DNA of 58,203 bases from JBEIGE01 sp040382055 (GTDB lineage Bacteria; Pseudomonadota; Gammaproteobacteria; Burkholderiales; Burkholderiaceae_C), in contig JBEIGE010000019.1 of the NCBI GenBank assembly GCA_040382055.1, forward strand, positions 1 through 58,203, in the 5' to 3' direction. The notes beneath the pieces were generated by a model. It was given only the letters and a program-made list of their open reading frames with translations. It did not search any database and was not told the DNA's origin. Position 1 is the stretch's first letter, and every line of letters begins with the position of its first letter. Below, one piece after another: positions 34,147 to 42,076 of this stretch. The translations under genes were made by a program, and so were the position numbers.

Positions 34147-35127
34147 GTGACAATACGCACTGTGTTGCAAATTTTCTCGGTCACTTTCCCGTTTTTTTCG
34201 TTGGTTTTGTGCGGTTACCTGGCCGCACGCTGGCGTTTGTTGCCCCTGGACGCAATACCTGGCCTGAATGGTTTTGTGCTTTTCTTTGCATTGCCCTGCA
34301 TGCTGTATCGCTTTGGTGCCACAACACCGGTAGCGCAACTGCTTGATGCCCATGTTTTCTTCAGCTGGTTGTTGTGCGCGCTGTTGATGGTGGGCTTCAC
34401 CATTGCGGTGAGCATGAACGCCCGCATCGGCTGGAACGATGCCTCATTTGGAGCACTGGTTGCCACTTTCCCGAATACGGGCTTCATGGGCATTCCGCTG
34501 TTGGTGGCGCTGCTGGGTGCGCAGGCGGCTGGCCCGATGATTGTCACCATCATTGTGGATATGGTCATCATCACGTCGTTGTGTATTGCCTTGTCACGAC
34601 TGGACGGTGCCGACACCCACGGCATGTCCACCGCCTTGAAAAATGCGCTCAAGGGCATGTTGTTCAATCCCATGCCTTGGTCAATATTGTTGGGCGGCCT
34701 GGTATCGTTCAGCCAGTTCGAATTACCCGGGCCCATCACCAAAACGGTTTGGTTGCTCGCCGATGCAGCATCACCCGCAGCCCTCTTTACCATCGGTGCT
34801 GTGATGGCCCGCTCGGGGATTCTGGCAGAAAGCCATCCGCATGGGCCTTTGCCCATGAGTGACTATCTGCCTGTGGCCATCATCAAGCTGCTGCTGCACC
34901 CGCTGCTGGTACTGCTGGTGGGCAGCAGCGCCATTCAGCTGGGGTTTGCGCTGGACCGCGCGGCGCTCAACGTGATGGTGCTGGTTGCCGCCTTGCCCAG
35001 CGCCAGCAATGTGTCTCTGCTGGCTGAGCGTTTCGGGGCCGATAACGGGCGCATTGCCCGAATTATTCTGGTCACAACGGCGGCCTCTTTCCTGAGCTTT
35101 TCCCTGGCGGTGGACTTGGTGCGATAG
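34147..35127 (+). CDS. AEC family transporter
   Basis: A 326-residue inner-membrane protein with about ten hydrophobic helices, of the auxin-efflux-carrier/malate permease family. The motif ATFPNTGFMGIPLLVAL is characteristic, as is the second half ALPSASNVSLLAERFGAD. GTG 34147 places the first helix at the N-terminus; longer frames upstream run into the helicase gene and are not family-like. The substrate is likely a small organic anion. Confidence 0.88.
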   Translation: MTIRTVLQIFSVTFPFFSLVLCGYLAARWRLLPLDAIPGLNGFVLFFALPCMLYRFGATTPVAQLLDAHVFFSWLLCALLMVGFTIAVSMNARIGWNDASFGALVATFPNTGFMGIPLLVALLGAQAAGPMIVTIIVDMVIITSLCIALSRLDGADTHGMSTALKNALKGMLFNPMPWSILLGGLVSFSQFELPGPITKTVWLLADAASPAALFTIGAVMARSGILAESHPHGPLPMSDYLPVAIIKLLLHPLLVLLVGSSAIQLGFALDRAALNVMVLVAALPSASNVSLLAERFGADNGRIARIILVTTAASFLSFSLAVDLVR

Positions 35128-35154
35128 ACGAAGACGTCTAGTTCAAGAGCCGCG

Positions 35155-36681
35155 TCAACCAGACCTATCCGGTCTGGCCATTCCCCTTTTTTCCACCACC
35201 TCAAACAGCCCCTGTGTCAGCAATGCCAGCACCGCTGCGGGCAGGGCACCGGCCAGCATCATGGCGTTGTCGTTGGTGGCCAGTCCGATGGCGATGCGCT
35301 CGCCGTAGCCACCTGCACCGACAAACGCAGCCAGGGTGGCCGTGCCCACACTCATCACTGCCGCCGTTTTAAGGCCGCTCAAAATGACCGGGCGTGCCAG
35401 CGGCAGATCAATCAGCAGCAGGCGGTCTTTGGGCGATAAGCCCAGTGCCAGCGCCGCCATGCGCAGTCCTGCAGGTACTTGCTGCAGACCGGTGCAGGTG
35501 CTGCGCACGATGGGCAGGAGGGCGTAGAGCAGAAGGGTAATCAAGGCTGGCAGTGTGCCGATCTTGCCCAGTACAGCGATCAGGAAGGCCAGCATGGCCA
35601 GGGAAGGCACGGTCTGCAAAATGCCCACGAGTGCCATGATGCTTTGCTGTAAGGCGGGCATAAAAGCTGCCAAAACGCCTAAGGGAATACCGATCAGGCA
35701 TGCAACCAGCATGGAGACCAACACCAGCAGGATGTGCTGCCGTGTGAGCCGCCAGAAGCTCTCGCCCAACAACTTGTCGGTAAAGCTCTGCCGTAGCTCA
35801 GACCCGGGTGAAGCCTGGGTTAAAGACCCAGATACCGGAGTTTGCAAAAACGTCTTTGCCACTTCTGAAAACGATTGGCCTTCCAACTCCACTGCCGCGT
35901 TGAGCGCGATCATGCGGGTGTTGTCAATCTGTCCTTCGAGTTGGCGGATCGCTGCCCAGGCTGCGGGAAACCGTTGTGGGACATCTAACCGGTACAACAG
36001 CACAGCGTCGTAGCGCGCAAAGTAGTTGGCGGTATCTGTGAGCACGCGCAAACCCAGTTTGCCGACCTTGGCGTCGGTTGAGTAAACGTCAATCACGTCG
36101 ACCTGCCGGCCTGTGAGTGCCTCGAACGCCAGGCCGTGGTCCAGGCCGGCCGGTTTGTGCGGCAACTGGTAACGTTGCGCCAGGCCCGGCCAGCCATCCA
36201 GTCGGCCCAAAAACTCATGTGACAAACCCAGTCGCAAGGCAGGATAGCGCGCCAGATCGGCCAGGCTTTTGATATCAGGCGGCGCATTTCCACTAACCGC
36301 CAGTGCATAGCTGTTGTTAAAGCCCAGAGGCACGGCCACACCCAGTCCCAGCCTGGCCAATTCGGCACGTATTGTCTCCAGCGACGTTGGTGTGCTGTGC
36401 TTGAGAATTTCCTGATCAATCGTCCCCAGATACTCCGGGTACAGGTCAATCCGGCCGGCCTTGAGTGCTGCCAGCACAATGGCTGTATTCCCCAGCCCCT
36501 GCTGGTGCTGCACAGGCCCGTGGGTCACGGCGGTTTGTTTGAGAATTTCGCCCAGCACATAGGATTCGGTAAAACGCTTGGAGCCGATCTGCAACGTTGG
36601 CTCGCCCGCCAGTGCACTGAGCGATAAGCTCATGGTCAGGCCAAGCAACACATACCAACACAAAGTCCCAGCCCTTTTCAT
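35155..36681 (-). CDS. Opu/ProX-ProW-type fused substrate-binding and permease protein
   Basis: A 508-residue fusion. A signal sequence is followed by an OpuAC-type quaternary-amine binding domain (about 27-290, with IGSKRFTESYVLGEIL and GRIDLYPEYLGT). The membrane permease domain (about 305-500) carries the EAA-like loop LRMAALALGLSPKDRLLLIDLP. Such fusions import glycine betaine, choline or related osmolytes. No ATP-binding partner is adjacent; it must come from elsewhere. It follows priA by 20 nt on the same strand and may be cotranscribed with it. Confidence 0.9.
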   Translation of the reverse strand: MKRAGTLCWYVLLGLTMSLSLSALAGEPTLQIGSKRFTESYVLGEILKQTAVTHGPVQHQQGLGNTAIVLAALKAGRIDLYPEYLGTIDQEILKHSTPTSLETIRAELARLGLGVAVPLGFNNSYALAVSGNAPPDIKSLADLARYPALRLGLSHEFLGRLDGWPGLAQRYQLPHKPAGLDHGLAFEALTGRQVDVIDVYSTDAKVGKLGLRVLTDTANYFARYDAVLLYRLDVPQRFPAAWAAIRQLEGQIDNTRMIALNAAVELEGQSFSEVAKTFLQTPVSGSLTQASPGSELRQSFTDKLLGESFWRLTRQHILLVLVSMLVACLIGIPLGVLAAFMPALQQSIMALVGILQTVPSLAMLAFLIAVLGKIGTLPALITLLLYALLPIVRSTCTGLQQVPAGLRMAALALGLSPKDRLLLIDLPLARPVILSGLKTAAVMSVGTATLAAFVGAGGYGERIAIGLATNDNAMMLAGALPAAVLALLTQGLFEVVEKRGMARPDRSG

Positions 36682-36701
36682 CCCGGTCCCCGGTAAGTTT
36701 T

Positions 36702-38858
36702 TTAAATTGACAGCGGGTCAACATCTACCGCCCAGCGGATCAAGCCTTTATGCTCTGGCCGCAGGCGTGTGGTGTGCAATACCTGATGCCAGTGTGTCAG
36801 AAAGCGTTGCAATGCGGCCCGCGAGGGGCTCTCGATGAGCATCTGGGCGCGCTCCACATTGGCAATGCGTTGGATCGTCATGGGCACGGCCGGGTACAGC
36901 GTGACCTGTTCGAACCCGGCCAGGTGAGCGAGTTGGCCAGCGGCTTCGCGTGCGGCCATCAGGAAGGCCTGTGCTGCGGCCTGCGTGCGCGCCTCGGATC
37001 GCACCAGCGCCTGCGAGCTGAAGGGCGGCAGACCTGCCTGTTCACGCTCTTTGAGTTGCTGGTCGGCAAAGGCCGGGTAGTCGTGCTGCTTGAGTGCCTC
37101 AAATAGCGGGTGCTGGGGGTGAAAGGTCTGAACCCACATTTCGGCCTGGTCACTCAGGTCGGCATCGCGTCCGGAGCGGCCTGCGGCTTGCATCAGCAAA
37201 CTGAACAGCCGCTCAGGGGCACGAAAATCACTGCTGAACAGCACGTTATCGGGGTTGATGGCCGCCACCAGCGTGATGCGCCTGAAGTCATGGCCTTTGG
37301 CAATCATTTGGGTCCCGACCAGCACATCGACCGCGCCTGCGTGCACTTGCGCCAGTTGCAACTCAAGCGATCCCTTAAGGCGCGTGCTGTCGGCGTCAAT
37401 GCGGGCAATGCGGACTGGCGCGCCTTGCGGATGTTCCGGCGTGGGCGGGCGGCGCACATCTGCCAGCAGTTCGGCCAGCTGTTCTTCCAGTTGCTCGGTG
37501 CCGCGCCCCAGCGGGGCAATATCCGGGTTGCCGCAGGCCGGGCAGGCACGGGGCACGCGTTCGGTAAAGCCACAGTGGTGGCAGCGCAGGGTGCGGTCAA
37601 TCTTGTGAAACACGCGGTAGGCGCTGCAGTTCGGACACTCGCTCTTCCAGTCGCAGTCGGTGCATTGCAACACCGGTGCATAACCGCGCCGGTTCAAGAA
37701 CAACATGCTCTGTTCGCCGCGCGCAATACGCGCCTGAATGGCGTCCAGCAAAGGGGTGGAGAACACCGCTTTTTGGGGCTGGTTGTTCATGTTGACACGC
37801 CGCACCAGTGGCAGCTGGCCCGCGGTGTCGCCACCCACCCGGCTTGGCATCACCAGGCGGGTATAGCGCCCACCCTGATCAGCAGGACGGCTCAGGTGCC
37901 AGCTCTCCAGTGATGGCGTGGCTGAACCCAGGATGACTTTGGCGTCGCACAGCCGTGCGCGGTAAACCGCCAGATCCCGTGCCGAGTAGCGTGCACCTTC
38001 CTGCTGTTTGTAGCTGGGGTCGTGCTCTTCATCAACCACAATCAGTTTGAGCCCCGGCATGGACGCAAAAACCGCCATTCGGGTGCCCAGCACGATGCGC
38101 GCAGCCCCGGCGTGGGCCAACAGCCAGTTTTTCAGCCGTTGGGGGTTGGTCATGCCGCTGTGCAAGGACACCACCGACTGCGGTCCATACCGGGGTGCAA
38201 AACGCGAGACAAAGCGTTCTTCCAGCTGCGGGGTCAGATTGATTTCAGGCACCATCACCAGCGCTTGTGCGGCGGGCTGCTGCTCCAGCAGTTGCGCAAC
38301 GCATTGCATATACACCTCGGTCTTGCCACTTCCGGTCGCACCAAAGAGCAGAAACGGTCCCCTTCCTTGGTGAAAACTGGCGATTACCCTGGCTTGCTCG
38401 GGTGTCAAGGCCTCGGGCTGGGTCAGACCGTTACGGCCTTCGCCAACATCAAGCCCGGCGGCTTGGCTAACCACGGGTTCAAGGGGCTTGCGTTTGATTC
38501 GTCTGGCCAGTTGCACGCCCGTCAAATCGCGCAGTTGCGGGGGCAAGGCAGCCAGCGCCACCTCGCCAAGTGCACGCTGGTAGTAGCTGGCGGCAAAGCG
38601 CACCAGATCGCGCCAATCGGCTCCCAGGGGCTCAATGCCTTGCAGCGCCCCGGTGATCAACCGGATTTTTTCCGGGTTCAAGTCAGCGGTGTCCGGTTCC
38701 GGGGCTTCATCCCAGACCACACCCAGCAACTCGCGTTGACCCAGCGGCACCCGCACCAGGCTGCCGGCCGGAAGTGCCAACTCACTTCGGTAGCTGAGTG
38801 GCCCGCCTACACTGCTGTGAGCGGGGGTTTGAACCAGAACCTGCAGAATCTGTGTCAT
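36702..38858 (-). CDS. priA: Primosomal protein N' (replication restart helicase)
   Basis: A 718-residue DEXH helicase that reloads the replisome at stalled forks. Walker A GATGSGKT is at about 173-180 and the DEAH-like box is VVDEEHDPSYKQQEGARY. The eight zinc-binding cysteines run from CTDCDWKSECPNC through CHHCGF to CPACG. The N-terminal 3'-end-binding domain is present. A perfect DnaA box lies about 100 nt upstream of the start. Confidence 0.97.
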   Translation of the reverse strand: MTQILQVLVQTPAHSSVGGPLSYRSELALPAGSLVRVPLGQRELLGVVWDEAPEPDTADLNPEKIRLITGALQGIEPLGADWRDLVRFAASYYQRALGEVALAALPPQLRDLTGVQLARRIKRKPLEPVVSQAAGLDVGEGRNGLTQPEALTPEQARVIASFHQGRGPFLLFGATGSGKTEVYMQCVAQLLEQQPAAQALVMVPEINLTPQLEERFVSRFAPRYGPQSVVSLHSGMTNPQRLKNWLLAHAGAARIVLGTRMAVFASMPGLKLIVVDEEHDPSYKQQEGARYSARDLAVYRARLCDAKVILGSATPSLESWHLSRPADQGGRYTRLVMPSRVGGDTAGQLPLVRRVNMNNQPQKAVFSTPLLDAIQARIARGEQSMLFLNRRGYAPVLQCTDCDWKSECPNCSAYRVFHKIDRTLRCHHCGFTERVPRACPACGNPDIAPLGRGTEQLEEQLAELLADVRRPPTPEHPQGAPVRIARIDADSTRLKGSLELQLAQVHAGAVDVLVGTQMIAKGHDFRRITLVAAINPDNVLFSSDFRAPERLFSLLMQAAGRSGRDADLSDQAEMWVQTFHPQHPLFEALKQHDYPAFADQQLKEREQAGLPPFSSQALVRSEARTQAAAQAFLMAAREAAGQLAHLAGFEQVTLYPAVPMTIQRIANVERAQMLIESPSRAALQRFLTHWHQVLHTTRLRPEHKGLIRWAVDVDPLSI

Positions 38859-39208
38859 TGTCTGGCCTGAGTTACCGGCGTCTTTTCAAGTCAACTTCAG
38901 AATGAGCGCCTAAGTCATTGATGTTTATGAAGTTTATGTGACAACCCCAGATTCTGTGGATAACTTTGTTGATAGCCTGCCTGCGTCGGGCCTCCAAGCC
39001 TTATAAATCAAGGCTTTGCCTACTTTGCCCAGAAAAAAAGCAAAAAAAAATATCCATATAAATCAATAACTTACAGTCGCTATTGCTTTTATAGCGACAG
39101 TCCTCTGCTTGTCATCCTGGTTTATACCCAAGGCACGGTTTTTGTGCATAAGTCAACAAGCCTGCCTCAACAGCCCAAGCTTGATCAGCCTTGACTTGCT
39201 TGCTATCT
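38859..39208 (-). other. 350-nt A/T-rich gap between priA and hemE
   Basis: No gene is present. It contains a DnaA box (38955-38963), an AAGCCTT/AAGGCTT stem (38996-39016), a run of nine A at about 39042-39050, and a perfect 8-bp dyad GTCGCTAT/ATAGCGAC (39076-39098) that belongs to a short palindrome family seen elsewhere in the window. On the minus strand that dyad, with the T-run beyond it, could help to terminate hemE. Confidence 0.5.
38955..38963 (-). promoter_or_regulatory. DnaA box upstream of priA
   Basis: TGTGGATAA reads TTATCCACA on the minus strand, an exact match to the high-affinity DnaA consensus. It is a single site, about 97 nt before the priA start, in A/T-rich DNA. Confidence 0.5.
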
Positions 39209-40387
39209 TTATTGCCGTAACCGGCGGGAATGAGCATGCACCGCCCGGACCAAAGCGTCTACATGCTCAGGTGGCGTGAACTGGCTGATGCCATGGCCCA
39301 GATTGAAAATATGGGTGGGGCCTGTCAGGTTGGGTGCGCCTGTCGGGGCTTTATGGGGTGTGCCGAAGCTTTCAAGCACCTTGACGACCTCGGCTTCGAT
39401 CTGGGCCGGTTGCGCAAACAGGACATTCGGGTCAATATTGCCTTGTAGCGCCTTACCCGCCCCGCCCACCTCACCACCTACCAGCTTGCGAGCCCGGGCC
39501 AGGTTCACAGTCCAGTCCAGCCCCAGCACTTCGCAGTCCAGCGACTTCATGTCACCCAGCCAAAGCCCACCGCCCTTGGTAAACACCAGCCGTGGAATGA
39601 TGACCCCGTTATGTTCCCGTTTGAGCTGGGCCAGCACGCGCGCCGTGTAAGCCAGGCTGAACTCCTGAAACGCGCCATCGGCCAATACGCCGCCCCAACT
39701 GTCAAAAATCATCACGGCCTGGGCTCCGGCTTCAATCTGCGCGTTCAGGTAAGCGGCTACCGAATCGGCATTGACCTGCAGCATCTTGTGCATCAGGTCC
39801 GGGCGGCTGTAGAGCATGGTTTTGACCAAGCGGTAGTCGTCCGAGCCAGCACCTTCAACCATATAACAAGCCAGTGTCCAGGGGCTGCCCGAGAAGCCGA
39901 TCAGCGGCACCCGGCCTCCCAAAGCCTTGCGGATGGAGCTTACCGCGTCAAAAACATAGCGCAGCTTGTCCATGTCCGGCACAGCCAGCTTGGCCACGGC
40001 GGCCTCGTCACGCACCGCATGGGCAAATTTGGGGCCTTCGCCCATGGCAAAACTCAAGCCCAAACCCATTGCGTCGGGCACGGTGAGGATGTCGCTGAAC
40101 AAAATGGCGGCGTCCAGCGGGTAGCGTTCAAGCGGCTGCAGGGTGACTTCGGTAGCGTAATCCACATTGGTCGCCAAGCCCATGAAGCTGCCCGCCTTGG
40201 CGCGTGTGGCGCAGTACTCGGGCAAATAGCGGCCAGCCTGACGCATCAGCCAGACGGGCGTGTGGTCTGTCGCCTGGCGCAGGCAGGCGCGCAGGAAGGT
40301 GTCATTCTGCAGAGGCGCAAAGGCACTTGTAGCAGTGCTTGAAGGCGCGTTGGAAGAAGCAGGGGTGGTGGCAGTGTTTTGTGTCAT
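39209..40387 (-). CDS. hemE: Uroporphyrinogen decarboxylase
   Basis: A 392-residue cytoplasmic enzyme converting uroporphyrinogen III to coproporphyrinogen III in haem synthesis. The signature PVWLMRQAGRYLPEY and the GFSGSPWTLACYMVEG block are present. ATG 40387 gives a Thr/Ser/Ala-rich N-terminal extension of about 25 residues before the conserved fold; the frame further upstream is not family-like. It stands apart from other haem genes. Confidence 0.97.
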   Translation of the reverse strand: MTQNTATTPASSNAPSSTATSAFAPLQNDTFLRACLRQATDHTPVWLMRQAGRYLPEYCATRAKAGSFMGLATNVDYATEVTLQPLERYPLDAAILFSDILTVPDAMGLGLSFAMGEGPKFAHAVRDEAAVAKLAVPDMDKLRYVFDAVSSIRKALGGRVPLIGFSGSPWTLACYMVEGAGSDDYRLVKTMLYSRPDLMHKMLQVNADSVAAYLNAQIEAGAQAVMIFDSWGGVLADGAFQEFSLAYTARVLAQLKREHNGVIIPRLVFTKGGGLWLGDMKSLDCEVLGLDWTVNLARARKLVGGEVGGAGKALQGNIDPNVLFAQPAQIEAEVVKVLESFGTPHKAPTGAPNLTGPTHIFNLGHGISQFTPPEHVDALVRAVHAHSRRLRQ

Positions 40388-40442
40388 GGCGTGAATTGTC
40401 ACCTCAAATGGCGGGTGTTTTAGCGGGCACAGGCGCTGTGTT

Positions 40443-40847
40443 TCAACGGGCCCGGCGAACCTCCAGAATTTCGAATTCAATGGCTTCCCGGTAGGTGCGC
40501 TCGTCCTGCGTGGCCAGATGCAGCAAAATTTTAGGAGCCTGGTAAGTCACCAGCCGGTTCAGGGCCACGGCTGCCACCACCATGCACAAGCCCGCCCAAG
40601 GGTAGCCCGAGAGCGCTGCGGCTGCGCCCAGTCCGGCCATAGGTAGGGTGATGGCAATCAGAAACAGGCGGTGGCGCACGAACTTGCGGGCTTTGTCAGG
40701 GTTCACGATCAGTCGGAAATGACCCGCCGGCAGACCGCGACAAAACTCGGCATGGCTCACCTCCACCGTGTCAGGGTGGTCTGCTCCGGCTATCTCGAAG
40801 GCGCCCTTGACGCCTGCCTCGGCCTCCTGTGTGCCAGGCTCACGCAT
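40443..40847 (-). CDS. Small membrane protein of unknown function
   Basis: A 134-residue protein with two hydrophobic helices at about residues 60-79 and 83-101, a basic stretch before them (NPDKARKFVRHR) and a charged C-terminus. No family was recognised with confidence. It starts 8 nt inside the end of the CoA-binding gene, so the two form a coupled pair. Confidence 0.7.
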   Translation of the reverse strand: MREPGTQEAEAGVKGAFEIAGADHPDTVEVSHAEFCRGLPAGHFRLIVNPDKARKFVRHRLFLIAITLPMAGLGAAAALSGYPWAGLCMVVAAVALNRLVTYQAPKILLHLATQDERTYREAIEFEILEVRRAR

Positions 40848-41271
40848 ATGAACGCAACAGCGCGCGGTGGTCGATCAGCAGACAGCGGTTTTCCACCACC
40901 CGCAAGCCTGCTTCGCGGGCTTTGCTGGCGGCCTGGGGGTGGGCAATACCCAGCTGCATCCAGAGGGCCTGCGCGCCAATGGCGATGGCTTCATCCACGA
41001 TGGGGGGTATGTCATCGCTGTTGCGAAAGCAATCCACCAGGTCAATTTTGACCACTTTGGCCGCTTCAATCAGGTTAGGGTAAACGGTCTCGCCGAGGAT
41101 CTGAATGCCCTGGGCACTGGCAACCGGGTTGACTGGAATGATCCGCCAGCCCTGGGCCTGCATATAGGCGGCGACTTCATGGCTGTCCCGGTGCGCTTTG
41201 GGTGACAAACCAACCACCGCCGCAGTGCGGCAATGTTGCAGGATGTGCAGGACGTCAGGGGGAAGGGGCAT
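40840..41271 (-). CDS. CoA-binding domain protein (YccU-like)
   Basis: A 143-residue cytoplasmic protein with a Rossmann-type CoA-binding fold: AAVVGLSPKAHRDSHEVA at the nucleotide loop, then GWRIIPVNP and DLVDCFRNSDDIPPIV. Members bind CoA in vitro but have no known reaction. ATG 41271 removes a non-conserved upstream extension. A small membrane protein gene overlaps its 3' end. Confidence 0.9.
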   Translation of the reverse strand: MPLPPDVLHILQHCRTAAVVGLSPKAHRDSHEVAAYMQAQGWRIIPVNPVASAQGIQILGETVYPNLIEAAKVVKIDLVDCFRNSDDIPPIVDEAIAIGAQALWMQLGIAHPQAASKAREAGLRVVENRCLLIDHRALLRSYA

Positions 41272-41323
41272 GTTTGAAAATCTCGGGTAATGGGCTATTT
41301 GGAAGTGGGAGACGTCACCCTTT

Positions 41324-41968
41324 TCAGGGCCGGTAGGTGATCGGACAGCCATAAGGTTTGTTGGTTTGCACGCGCAGCGGCTTGCCTGCCAGCGCCTCAT
41401 TGAGCCCCTGGCGTACCCAGTTGGTGGCGGTTTTGAGATCATCGGCCTTAATGGAGGCGATGCTGTCGATTGCCCCGGCATACATCAGTTCGCCTTGCGG
41501 GTTGAGAATGAACATGTGCAATGCGCTGCGCGCGCCGATAGCCCGGCCGAGCACGCCTTCATCGTCCACCACCAGGCTCGTGGGAGTGGCTTTTTGCTCA
41601 GCCATCCAACGTTGCCATTGTTGCGGTGTCAGGTAGTCGGCACTGCCATCGGCGGTGGAGTTCACGGTGAGCCAAACCACGCCCTTTGCCACGCTCTCCC
41701 GCTGCAGCGACTGCATGGCTCCGCTCTCATAGTGTTTACGTACAAAAGGACAACCGGGGTTGCTCCATTCCAAAACCACATGGCGGCCCTTGAAATCATC
41801 CAAACGAAGCGCCTTGCCGCTGGTGTCAAAGACGGTCAGCGAAGGCAGCTTTTGACCGATAGCCAAGGCTGCTTGCGATGAACTCTGGAATCCGCCTAGC
41901 CCTGCCAGCAGGGCAAACAGCAGAATTAGCCTGTAACTAAGAGAGGGGGTCAGCGTGGACTTGAGCAT
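41324..41968 (-). CDS. Exported redoxin/peroxiredoxin-like protein
   Basis: A 214-residue thioredoxin-fold protein with an N-terminal signal or anchor helix (about 13-34, ending SSSQAALA). The active-site region reads EWSNPGCPFVRKHYESG, with one cysteine where thioredoxins have CxxC, as in AhpC/TSA-type redoxins. It lies 108 nt downstream of the DsbD-like gene on the same strand, which could supply its electrons in the periplasm. Confidence 0.85.
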   Translation of the reverse strand: MLKSTLTPSLSYRLILLFALLAGLGGFQSSSQAALAIGQKLPSLTVFDTSGKALRLDDFKGRHVVLEWSNPGCPFVRKHYESGAMQSLQRESVAKGVVWLTVNSTADGSADYLTPQQWQRWMAEQKATPTSLVVDDEGVLGRAIGARSALHMFILNPQGELMYAGAIDSIASIKADDLKTATNWVRQGLNEALAGKPLRVQTNKPYGCPITYRP

Positions 41969-42076
41969 GGCAGGCTAATTCAGGTCGGTCAGGAGCAATG
42001 TGTTTCGAGACGTTTCAGGGCGGCAGAGGTCAGTGTTGCAATCGGTCTCTGGATGTGGCCCTGCGCAGGGTGGATT

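Noticed and set aside
37110..37913. A 267-codon plus-strand frame inside priA, and similar long plus-strand frames in hemE and the DsbD-like gene
   Set aside because: They are antisense to genes with complete family motifs, have no ribosome sites and no recognisable protein features.
38859..39208. A replication origin in the A/T-rich gap upstream of priA
   Set aside because: Only one DnaA box is present and the usual origin neighbours (dnaA, dnaN, parAB) are absent.
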